Source: JAGOPO01 sp038065515
GTDB lineage: Bacteria; Patescibacteriota; Minisyncoccia; 2-02-FULL-40-12; GWA2-44-9
Assembly: GCA_038065515.1 (NCBI GenBank)
Contig: JBBTQV010000036.1
Span: 1-9,635 of the forward strand
DNA: 9,635 nt
Reading direction: 5' to 3'
Positions 1 to 5,442 of this stretch are shown one piece after another; the stretch's first letter is position 1; each line of letters starts with the position of its first letter. The notes beneath the pieces are model-generated. The model saw only the letters and a program-made list of their open reading frames with translations. It made no database searches and was not told the DNA's origin. The position numbers were made by a program, and so were the translations under genes.

Positions 1-947
<947 letters not shown>

Positions 948-970
948 TCTGGGCCCTTCCGTTCTTTGCC

Positions 971-1309
971 ATGGCTAAAGCTACTAAGAAAGTCGAAAAA
1001 AAGGAGGAACAGCGCATCCGCATAAAGTTGCGCGCGTACGATAACAAGATTATCGACAAATCCGCGCGGCAGATTGCGGATACCATTGAACGTTACGGCG
1101 GTCATCCTATCGGTCCGGTGCCTCTGCCGACTGAAATCTCAAAGTTCACCGTCAACCGCGCTTCCTTCATCGACAAGCATTCGCGTGAACAGTTCGAGAT
1201 GCGCATTCACAAACGCCTCATTGACATCTACGCGCCGACTGCAAAGATTATCGAATCATTGACTAACCTAGCCCTTCCGGCTGGAGTTGATATAGAGATA
1301 AAAATGTAG
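971..1309 (+). CDS. rpsJ: 30S ribosomal protein S10
   Basis: S10 is a small-subunit head protein and is also NusE in antitermination. The 112-aa product has the S10 core: RIRIKLRAYDNKIIDKSARQ, GPVPLPTEISKFTVNRA, SREQFEMRIHKRLIDI and the C-terminal LPAGVDIEIKM. It is about ten residues longer than the usual 100-105 because of a lysine/glutamate-rich N-terminus (MAKATKKVEKKEEQ). The ATG at 971 is chosen because it is the first in-frame start after tuf. No Shine-Dalgarno sequence precedes it; the upstream sequence is pyrimidine-rich. In most bacteria rplC follows directly, but here a strong terminator and about 4.1 kb of unrelated genes intervene, so rpsJ appears to close the tuf transcript. Confidence 0.97.
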   Translation: MAKATKKVEKKEEQRIRIKLRAYDNKIIDKSARQIADTIERYGGHPIGPVPLPTEISKFTVNRASFIDKHSREQFEMRIHKRLIDIYAPTAKIIESLTNLALPAGVDIEIKM

Positions 1310-1327
1310 GGCCATCGCAAAAGAAGA

Positions 1328-1359
1328 ATCAGAAAGCCCCCGCAAGGGGGTTTTCTGAT
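1328..1359 (+). terminator. Intrinsic terminator after rpsJ
   Basis: A 14-bp stem is visible: ATCAGAAAGCCCCC (1328-1341), tetraloop GCAA, and GGGGGTTTTCTGAT (1346-1359), with one G-T wobble at 1336/1351. The loop is of the stable GNRA type and the TTTT follows the GC-rich part of the stem. It sits 18 nt after the rpsJ stop and should end the tuf-rpsJ transcript. Confidence 0.88.
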
Positions 1360-1361
1360 GG

Positions 1362-1390
1362 TTGACAACGCGGGCTATCGGTGATATACA
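1362..1390 (+). promoter_or_regulatory. Sigma-70-type promoter for the 63-aa membrane protein
   Basis: TTGACA (1362-1367), a 17-nt spacer and TATACA (1385-1390) form a near-consensus promoter immediately after the rpsJ terminator. The start codon is at 1409, so the leader would be only about 12 nt, and the purine-rich SD GAGGAGGTGG (1395-1404) would lie at or near the 5' end of the transcript. Confidence 0.75.
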
Positions 1391-1408
1391 AGACGAGGAG
1401 GTGGAGCC

Positions 1409-1600
1409 ATGTGGAGTTGGTACATCGTCTTTTCGCTTCTCGTCGGCCTCGGGATTGCCACTGAGGAAAAGAGCCTGGGCAAAGGGGGGTCGGGTTTCTT
1501 GGATGTCATCGGAAGTGCATTCTTCTGGCCCGCATTCATGGGCACATGGCTTGCTCGGAGCTTCTACAGCATCGAGGGCAAGAAGAAAAACGCAGAGTAA
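1409..1600 (+). CDS. Small two-TM membrane protein (63 aa), unknown function
   Basis: I do not recognise this protein. A consensus-like promoter (1362-1390) and an SD (GAGGAGGTGG, 1395-1404) precede the ATG at 1409, so a real small gene is likely. A hydrophobic segment spans about residues 2-17 (starts MWSWYIVF), followed by a hydrophilic glycine/lysine loop (EEKSLGKGG), a second hydrophobic segment at about 30-49 (FLDVIGSAFFWPAFMGTW) and a charged tail (EGKKKNAE). The lysine-rich ends suggest an inner-membrane hairpin. A terminator hairpin begins 10 nt after the stop, so this is a complete single-gene unit. It resembles the next gene in plan (Trp-rich start, two TM, an Asp-Val pair at the start of TM2, a Gly-Thr pair later). 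A frame at 1362-1604 overlaps it but has no SD. Confidence 0.72.
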   Translation: MWSWYIVFSLLVGLGIATEEKSLGKGGSGFLDVIGSAFFWPAFMGTWLARSFYSIEGKKKNAE

Positions 1601-1609
1601 CTGACCCTC

Positions 1610-1648
1610 CGACCCCTCAACGACGCCGTGTCCGCGAGGGGTCGTTTT
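1610..1648 (+). terminator. Intrinsic terminator, repeat copy 1 (short form)
   Basis: CGACCCCTC (1610-1618) pairs perfectly with GAGGGGTCG (1636-1644) and is followed by TTTT. Inside is a second short stem, GACG/TGTC with a G-T pair (1622-1625/1629-1632). The segment 1609-1658 matches 1958-2007 with only two differences in 50 nt, so this is the truncated member of a three-copy repeat family. The second and third hairpins of the longer copies are missing here. Confidence 0.85.
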
Positions 1649-1678
1649 CAATTTGTATGCTGCTATTTGTTTTGATAA

Positions 1679-1708
1679 TTGACAGCGACACGCTCATTGT
1701 GTTATAAG
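1679..1708 (+). promoter_or_regulatory. Sigma-70-type promoter for the 74-aa membrane protein
   Basis: TTGACA (1679-1684) and TATAAG (1703-1708) are separated by 18 nt (17 nt if TTATAA at 1702 is used). The spacer holds a small inverted repeat, ACAC(N7)GTGT (1688-1702), that could be an operator half-site pair, although four base pairs is weak evidence. The SD CGGAGGTG (1714-1721) follows, with the ATG at 1726. Confidence 0.72.
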
Positions 1709-1725
1709 ATATCCGGAGGTGACGC

Positions 1726-1950
1726 ATGAGTTGGTGGTGGATTCTTGTGCCGTTGTGGCCGTTGAGCGGCTTGGTCGGTGGAGCATGGTTCTACTACGCT
1801 CTCACCAAGACATACAGCTTGGCTCGAAGACCTTACAAAGCAGGGCAACAGCTTTTTGATGTCTTCGCGGGTCCGTGCTCGATAATCGGCACTCTCATGA
1901 TAATCCGGGCATTTCCCTCGGAGAATCGCTGGGGTCTGCGTTTCCGGTAG
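1726..1950 (+). CDS. Small two-TM membrane protein (74 aa), unknown function
   Basis: I do not recognise this family. The ATG at 1726 lies 5 nt after a strong SD (CGGAGGTG) and behind a good promoter. The N-terminus MSWWWILVPLWPLSG begins a hydrophobic segment to about residue 26. A basic loop follows (SLARRPYKAGQQ), then a second hydrophobic segment at about 43-60 (LFDVFAGPCSIIGTLMII) and an arginine-bearing tail ending RWGLRFR. The plan matches the preceding 63-aa protein: a tryptophan-rich start, an Asp-Val pair entering TM2, a Gly-Thr pair 10-13 residues later and an Arg-x-Phe after the segment. They may be diverged paralogs, although the alignment needs gaps. A terminator repeat begins a few bases after the stop. 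Confidence 0.72.
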   Translation: MSWWWILVPLWPLSGLVGGAWFYYALTKTYSLARRPYKAGQQLFDVFAGPCSIIGTLMIIRAFPSENRWGLRFR

Positions 1951-1956
1951 TAGGTT

Positions 1957-2069
1957 CCCGACCCCTCAACGACACCGTGTCCGCGAGGGGTCGTTTTCAA
2001 TTCGTATAAACGAAGTGAAAACGGGCAGAATCGCAGCGCCGACGGCGCTTGAGCGATTCTGAGCTACCT
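1957..2069 (+). repeat. Three-hairpin repeat module, copy 2
   Basis: This is a direct repeat of 2527-2639 at an exact 570-nt offset, with 105 of 113 positions identical. It folds as three consecutive hairpins. H1 is the terminator stem 1959-1967/1985-1993 with an inner stem GACA/TGTC. H2 is CGTTTTCA-a-TTCGT (1992-2005), loop ATAA, then ACGAA-g-TGAAAACG (2010-2023), 13 bp around one A/G mismatch. H3 is CAGAATCGC (2026-2034) with GCGATTCTG (2053-2061) enclosing AGCGCC/GGCGCT, loop GAC, and an unpaired TGA (2050-2052). H1 and H2 share two bases, and the U-tract of H1 lies inside the left arm of H2. The block ends in GAGCTACCT. Confidence 0.9.
1959..1997 (+). terminator. Intrinsic terminator after the 74-aa protein (hairpin 1 of copy 2)
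   Basis: CGACCCCTC (1959-1967) pairs with GAGGGGTCG (1985-1993), then TTTT. The apical part holds GACA-CCG-TGTC (1971-1981) across a 3x3 internal loop (AAC/CGC). It starts 8 nt after the stop codon. The U-tract is short (four T, then C), so termination may be partial. Confidence 0.82.
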
Positions 2070-2098
2070 TGCATATATACAATATTGTAGTATATAAG
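2069..2098 (+). promoter_or_regulatory. Promoter with palindromic operator-like core for the 133-aa protein
   Basis: The stretch just before the gene is AT-rich. TACAAT (2078-2083) and TATAAG (2093-2098) are both credible -10 boxes. TTGCAT (2069-2074) lies 18 nt before TATAAG but is a poor -35. The perfect 12-bp palindrome TACAATATTGTA (2078-2089) covers the first box, and TATATA-like sequence flanks it on both sides, which would suit a dimeric regulator. Which box is used cannot be decided from sequence. Confidence 0.5.
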
Positions 2099-2112
2099 GG
2101 GCGGAGGTGAGT

Positions 2113-2514
2113 ATGTCGCTAGCAGCAAATCTGAAGAAGCGGACTGAAGAAGTACTCGCCATGCGGCGCGACGGAAAAACGCAAGAAGCGCAGCGTCGCG
2201 GAGATGCCGAGACCGAAGTCCAGTCAAGAGTTTTCGAGCGTGCCCGCGAGGTCTTTGACAAGTGTCTCTGTGCCGCACGGGTATCGGTCGAGAAACGCGC
2301 GGACCTGGCCGTATTGGTGGAGCTTGCCTCCGGGCGATTCGACAGGGCGGACTTCTCGCGCCACATGAACTGTTGGCAGATGGCCGTGCTGGCTCTTCAG
2401 GAGAATGGCTTCGAAGCTCAGTTCGAATTCACGGAGAGCGAGGAGCCGCACGAGCTTGCCGGCGGCACGGCCACCGTGTACACGCCGTGCATCTACTTCT
2501 CCTGGCATCAGTAG
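2113..2514 (+). CDS. Hypothetical soluble protein (133 aa)
   Basis: I do not recognise this protein. The ATG at 2113 is preferred because GGAGG (2103-2107) lies five bases upstream; an in-frame GTG at 2107 would add two residues but overlaps the SD. The first ~55 residues are highly charged and probably helical (MSLAANLKKRTEEVLAMRRD, then many Glu/Arg/Gln), compatible with a coiled coil. The middle is amphipathic (VEKRADLAVLVELASGRFDR), and the last third looks like mixed alpha/beta (HMNCWQMAVLALQENGFEAQ, then ATVYTPCIYFSWHQ). Three cysteines are present with no CxxC pair. There is no signal peptide or membrane segment. It has its own promoter-like region and ends just before repeat copy 3, so it is the third single-gene unit. 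GC content is visibly higher than in the nuclease gene downstream. Confidence 0.65.
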   Translation: MSLAANLKKRTEEVLAMRRDGKTQEAQRRGDAETEVQSRVFERAREVFDKCLCAARVSVEKRADLAVLVELASGRFDRADFSRHMNCWQMAVLALQENGFEAQFEFTESEEPHELAGGTATVYTPCIYFSWHQ

Positions 2515-2526
2515 CGCTCCGCTGCC

Positions 2527-2639
2527 CCCGACCCCTCAACGACATCGTGTCCGCGAGGGGTCGTTTTCAATTCGTATAAACGAAGTGAAAACGGGCAGAA
2601 TTGCGGCGACCTCGTCGCTTGAGCGATTCGGAGCTACCT
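2527..2639 (+). repeat. Three-hairpin repeat module, copy 3
   Basis: This copy matches 1957-2069 except at eight positions. One difference is in the H1 apical loop (C to T at 2545). The other seven are all in H3. C2039-G2045 became A2609-T2615, a compensatory change. A2035-T2049 became a G2605-T2619 wobble, and C2032-G2055 became a T2602-G2625 wobble. Two are in the loop (GAC to CTC, 2611-2612), and one breaks a near-terminal pair (2630). Hairpin 2 is unchanged. This concentration of structure-tolerant changes argues that the folded form matters. Confidence 0.9.
2529..2567 (+). terminator. Intrinsic terminator after the 133-aa protein (hairpin 1 of copy 3)
   Basis: CGACCCCTC (2529-2537) pairs with GAGGGGTCG (2555-2563), followed by TTTT, with an inner stem GACA-TCG-TGTC (2541-2551). 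It lies 14 nt after the stop codon of the 133-aa gene. Confidence 0.82.
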
Positions 2640-2738
2640 ATACATTTATTCGCTTCGGTCTCGGCCAAGCGCAGGCCGCTGTGGGAGGCTGTTTGCGGGG
2701 TGATTGGGGGAGTGATACCCTAGTGTGAGATCTGTTTT
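2640..2738 (+). promoter_or_regulatory. Spacer before the nuclease gene, weak promoter candidate
   Basis: This 99-nt stretch lies between repeat copy 3 and the nuclease start. The only promoter pair I can suggest is TTGCGG (2693-2698), 17 nt, TACCCT (2716-2721), which is weak (3/6 and 3/6). There is no clear SD before the ATG at 2739. GGCC(N7)GGCC (2663-2677) is a minor inverted repeat. Expression of the nuclease may be intentionally low, but that is inference. Confidence 0.25.
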
Positions 2739-3656
2739 ATGTATAAATACCATCTCCCAAAACTGATTGCCATAAAACTGACCGACCCATTGGGTTGGGA
2801 GTTACGACAGAAGGCGGCGCAGTATCTTGCAGAAAATAGGAACAACACTGGCGCAGAGCGTGGCAGTTCAGAAGAACAGGGCTTTGGCGCATTGGCAGAA
2901 ATGGTTATTCGCAACCAATTGGGCATGCCAGAAATCAATCCTGTCGAACATCCGCTTGCATACGACATATTGCTTCCGTCGGGGGTAAAAGCCGATGTGA
3001 AATGTCGCGGTGGTGCGCTGCCTTTTCAAGAAGAATATGCAAGCAGTGATGGATTGCCACGAGAGGCAAAGCACAACATTTTTGCGAGGCAAATCCATGA
3101 CAGCAAGCTGGATACCGACATTTATATCATGACGCATCTTGAGACTCCGAAGGTAAGGACATTACCAGGCACGAAACGGCAGAAAAAATGGATTCTCTAT
3201 GTCTGTGGTTGGGTCACCAAAGAACGGGTGACACGCGAAGGCGTTTATTTGCCGAGAGGTTCTTTGAGCGAACGCGGTAGAACTTGGATGCAATACCGCG
3301 GGCAAGAAGTTGAGTTCTATAACAAGAACCTTAATGGCTTGAGCGATGTGCGCAACTTACTGGATATTGAAAAGAAGAATGTAGATGAGGATAAAGTGCG
3401 CATCGGTGATTTGAATGTAACCTGGGTTGATGCTGTCAGAATCGTTTATGATCTGGTCGGACGAGGTATTCTTGGTAAGAAGCATCTGAACTATGTTATC
3501 GGCAAATCAGGTCTCGAAAAAACAGTGAAGCCAATTTTGAATCCAAACCAATATCACCATGTACTCAAATGGCTCAAGGCCGAAGGATTAGTTTCCAATC
3601 TCGAGATTGCAGCACTTGGGAAGCTTCTACCCGAAGAGCCGTTTACTGGAATTTAG
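2739..3656 (+). CDS. PD-(D/E)XK-type nuclease, probable restriction endonuclease
   Basis: This 305-aa protein is probably the cutting partner of the methyltransferase it faces. I infer this from the pairing and from a PD-(D/E)XK-like core: a helix with E54 (GFGALAEMVIRNQLG), then D76 in AYDILLPSG and D86-V87-K88 in KADVKCRG, the usual E...D...DxK spacing for this fold. A beta-rich continuation follows (DTDIYIMTHLE, KWILYVCGW at about 125-160), and the C-terminal ~90 residues are helical (VTWVDAVRIVYDLVGRGILG...), perhaps for DNA recognition or dimerisation. I cannot name the family or the cut site. The ATG at 2739 is the first plausible start and lacks a good SD. The stop overlaps the opposing gene by 4 nt with no terminator between. 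Base composition is more AT-rich than the ribosomal genes, consistent with transfer. No frameshift is seen. Confidence 0.7.
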   Translation: MYKYHLPKLIAIKLTDPLGWELRQKAAQYLAENRNNTGAERGSSEEQGFGALAEMVIRNQLGMPEINPVEHPLAYDILLPSGVKADVKCRGGALPFQEEYASSDGLPREAKHNIFARQIHDSKLDTDIYIMTHLETPKVRTLPGTKRQKKWILYVCGWVTKERVTREGVYLPRGSLSERGRTWMQYRGQEVEFYNKNLNGLSDVRNLLDIEKKNVDEDKVRIGDLNVTWVDAVRIVYDLVGRGILGKKHLNYVIGKSGLEKTVKPILNPNQYHHVLKWLKAEGLVSNLEIAALGKLLPEEPFTGI

Positions 3657-4738
3657 AAAAGTCGGGACTTGAATTCGCGTTTTGCGTCACGAATGCGTTT
3701 CTCGCATATAGCGATATAATTTGTCGCATGTTTTTTGTGAAGGTAGACCTCCTCATTCTTTTCGATGCCGATAAAGCGGCGGCCCTCCAAAACAGCGGAT
3801 ACAAGAAAACTACCGCTGCCACAAGTGTTGTCGAGGACGATGTCGTCCGGTCTTGTGAATGTTTTTATAAAGTATCGCCCTAGTTCGACGGGTTTTTGTG
3901 TTGGATGAAAAACTTCGCCTTCGCTTTCCGCTGTTTTGAAGTAGACAACATCGGTTGGATAGCGCTCGCCACTACTTTTTACTTCGACGGTTTTGAAGTC
4001 GCCATAGCTACCAGTAAGTTGGTTTTTTCGAAATCCCTTGTTGTAGGGTTCCCCGGCAGACATTTGAGGCGTATAGAGGGGTTGTTTCTTGTAGAAAACA
4101 CAAACATCCTCGTGTTTGCGTAGAGGCTGCTTTTTTGCATTGAGAAAATTGGTTGGTTTCGACTTTTCCCAGACAACCTTGTATTTAAATAGTCCCGGGT
4201 TTGAGAGCATAAGTTGCGCGGTGAATAAGCCTTGAGCCGTTAAAACAATCGCGCCTGTAGGCTTTATCACCCGTTCGTAGTGTTCCCAAAGTTTGTCGAG
4301 GGGTATGATGCTATCCCATTTATTTTGTGTAGTTCCGTAGGGCAAATCACACAGAATCATGTCTATCGACTGGTCGGGTATGTCTCGCATCACTTCCACG
4401 CAGTCGCCCTCGATGACGCGATTGACAAATGTTTCTATTTCTTTTGGTGTTGTCGATTCTTGGCGTGCTTCATTATCCGTAGCAATTTCAAAATTCTTCC
4501 TCAAATACCACAGACAGTAGGTATTTACTGGCAGACCTTCTGCGCGTGCGCGCTGTCCAAGTTCGTAGAAAGAATCGGTGCCGAGTTTTGCCCGAAGTTC
4601 GGAGCTGCTCAGTTCCGCAACTGCGTGGTATAGGTCTAGATTTTTCTCGCCAAATGCAAGAACTACGCCTCGCGCAGAAGAGACGTCGTTCTTGTAGTCT
4701 GAAAAATAGACTGCTTTAAATGTTTGTTCGCTTGGCAT
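3653..4738 (-). CDS. DNA adenine N6-methyltransferase, beta-type motif order, R-M partner
   Basis: This 361-aa SAM-dependent enzyme probably methylates adenine in the site cut by the facing nuclease. Visible motifs: catalytic motif IV as DLPYG at 131-135, followed by TTQNKWDSI; then VIKPTGAIVLTAQGLFT (155-173); motif X region HPTQKPVELG (278-287); and SAM-binding motif I DNTCGSGSF (303-311). Motif IV before motif I is the beta order of the N6/N4 methylase family, with the target-recognition stretch at about 190-275. D(L)PPY-type motif IV favours N6-adenine over N4-cytosine, although the first Pro is Leu here. The first ~105 residues (starts MPSEQTFKAVYFSDYKNDVS) lie outside the catalytic core and are unassigned. 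The start at 4738 has AGGAA about nine bases upstream on the minus strand. The 3' end overlaps the nuclease gene by 4 nt. Confidence 0.9.
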   Translation of the reverse strand: MPSEQTFKAVYFSDYKNDVSSARGVVLAFGEKNLDLYHAVAELSSSELRAKLGTDSFYELGQRARAEGLPVNTYCLWYLRKNFEIATDNEARQESTTPKEIETFVNRVIEGDCVEVMRDIPDQSIDMILCDLPYGTTQNKWDSIIPLDKLWEHYERVIKPTGAIVLTAQGLFTAQLMLSNPGLFKYKVVWEKSKPTNFLNAKKQPLRKHEDVCVFYKKQPLYTPQMSAGEPYNKGFRKNQLTGSYGDFKTVEVKSSGERYPTDVVYFKTAESEGEVFHPTQKPVELGRYFIKTFTRPDDIVLDNTCGSGSFLVSAVLEGRRFIGIEKNEEVYLHKKHATNYIAICEKRIRDAKREFKSRLF

Positions 4739-4758
4739 AGTTTGGGGTTCCTACTGCA

Positions 4759-4777
4759 TATATCATATTATGATATA
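4759..4777. promoter_or_regulatory. 19-bp palindrome upstream of the methyltransferase (operator candidate)
   Basis: TATATCATA-T-TATGATATA is a perfect inverted repeat with 9-bp arms around a central T (4768). It lies 21 nt before the methyltransferase start on the minus strand and contains -10-like hexamers (TATCAT, CATAAT). Its position suits an operator over the methyltransferase promoter, which is common in R-M systems, but no controller gene is visible. No good -35 is seen. Confidence 0.55.
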
Positions 4778-4800
4778 CATGGCCGAGGAAGGCGCGTTAT

Positions 4801-4841
4801 CCACATTGCGTGACGATGTGGAGAGCCGACAATAGTGTCGG
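4801..4841. other. Two small hairpins between the methyltransferase and HNH genes
   Basis: CCACAT (4801-4806) pairs with ATGTGG (4816-4821) across a 9-nt loop, and CCGAC (4826-4830) pairs with GTCGG (4837-4841) across AATAGT. They are adjacent in the divergent spacer. No T-run follows on either strand, so they are not obvious terminators. Their role is unknown. Confidence 0.35.
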
Positions 4842-4956
4842 TCACTAGTAGGTGGCGGTCGAAATCATGAGAAAATTGGGATGAATGTACCAGAAAGCGA
4901 CAAAGAAAAATCCATCGATGTCGCAGGAAAAAATTCCAGTTTCCATGAGTAGTGGG

Positions 4957-4972
4957 TATATAGAGAGGAGGG
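4957..4972 (+). promoter_or_regulatory. -10-like box and strong ribosome binding site of the HNH gene
   Basis: TATATA (4957-4962) is a plausible -10. TTCCAG at 4934-4939 is 17 nt upstream but a poor -35. The SD AGAGGAGGG (4964-4972) is strong and sits six bases before the ATG at 4979, which fixes that start. Confidence 0.5.
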
Positions 4973-4978
4973 ACAAAC

Positions 4979-5224
4979 ATGGCAAACAGAAAGACAATTC
5001 TTGCAGTGTGGGAAAAAGCGAAAGAAATCCGGGGGCAAGACCCGGACTCTTGGAGGCGTGATATGGAGGGGAATAAAATCCGATTCGCGTCCTATGGAAC
5101 CAGGGGCGATTTTGGTTGGGAAATCGACCACAAGTATCCAAGCTCGAAAGGTGGCAGTGGTAGCTTGAGAAACTTGCAGCCTCTGCACTGGCAGGAAAAC
5201 AGGGAAAAAGGAGATAAGGCCTAG
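4979..5224 (+). CDS. Small HNH nuclease-like protein (81 aa)
   Basis: The C-terminal half carries a compact HNH (beta-beta-alpha-metal) signature: GWEIDHKYPSSKGGSGSLRN with D50-H51, then N65 in LRNLQPLHW, H70, and the ENREKGD end with N74, K77 and D79. In this family the first His is the general base and the other His/Asn residues hold a metal for phosphodiester cleavage. No zinc-binding CxxC pairs are present. The N-terminal ~45 residues (starts MANRKTILAVWEKAKEIRG) are basic and could bind DNA. At 81 aa it is near the minimum for such enzymes. It has its own SD, is divergent from the methyltransferase and ends at a terminator, so it may be a separate unit or an accessory nuclease of the R-M set. 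Family is fairly sure; role is not. Confidence 0.78.
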   Translation: MANRKTILAVWEKAKEIRGQDPDSWRRDMEGNKIRFASYGTRGDFGWEIDHKYPSSKGGSGSLRNLQPLHWQENREKGDKA

Positions 5225-5247
5225 GTTCTGCTCTGATTGCTCCATTC

Positions 5248-5278
5248 ACCAAGACGCCCATCACGGGCGTCTTGGTTT
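5248..5278 (+). terminator. Intrinsic terminator closing the island
   Basis: ACCAAGACGCCC (5248-5259) pairs perfectly with GGGCGTCTTGGT (5265-5276) across loop ATCAC, followed by TT. The 12-bp stem is strong, although the T-run is short. It follows the HNH gene by 23 nt and separates the island from the rplC promoter. Confidence 0.82.
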
Positions 5279-5285
5279 AAGACTG

Positions 5286-5314
5286 TTGACACTTTTAGCC
5301 ATATCGGCTATCAT
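5286..5314 (+). promoter_or_regulatory. Near-consensus sigma-70 promoter of the rplC operon
   Basis: TTGACA (5286-5291), a 17-nt spacer and TATCAT (5309-5314) match the consensus at 11 of 12 positions. It lies directly after the island terminator and upstream of all r-protein genes from rplC onward. The predicted start near 5321 gives a leader of about 120 nt. Confidence 0.82.
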
Positions 5315-5321
5315 GTCTCCA

Positions 5322-5442
5322 CTGCGGTGATGGCTTGGGTTAGAGCCCTGTCCATCGCTTCAGACATGCGGGAAGTCCTTACAAGGATACTTCCGCGTGG
5401 GCTCAGCCGAGTATTCCGGCGTGGCCGGAATTTATGTTGTTT
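5322..5442 (+). promoter_or_regulatory. Structured 5' leader of rplC (possible r-protein autoregulatory leader)
   Basis: The untranslated leader can form a stem at 5368-5397 (GCGGGAAGT...ACTTCCGC with a bulged G, extended by CCT/AGG) and a perfect 8-bp hairpin ATTCCGGC-GTG-GCCGGAAT (5413-5431) ending 11 nt before the rplC ATG at 5443. The only SD-like bases (GGAA, 5427-5430) lie within the second hairpin, so it could control L3 translation. In many bacteria the S10 operon is repressed by L4 binding its leader. Whether that occurs here is inference. Confidence 0.5.

Noticed and set aside
1362..1604. 80-codon ORF overlapping the 63-aa membrane protein
   Set aside because: It starts inside the promoter and has no SD. 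The 1409 frame has the SD and membrane segments.
1610..2639. Integron cassette array with attC-like sites
   Set aside because: The repeats do hold AACGAC and GTCGTT as an inverted pair, but the flanks do not fit RYYYAAC or GTTRRRY, no integrase is in the window, and the units carry their own promoters.
1609..2639. CRISPR array
   Set aside because: Only three copies, unevenly spaced, with genes rather than short spacers between them.
3979..4633. Small ORFs inside and opposite the methyltransferase
   Set aside because: They lie within a gene with clear motifs throughout, so they are shadows.
4881..4952. 23-codon ORF (MNVPESDKEKSIDVAGKNSS...) before the HNH gene, overlapping a 5-codon ORF at 4867
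   Set aside because: No convincing SD and not in frame with the HNH gene. A leader peptide is possible but unsupported.
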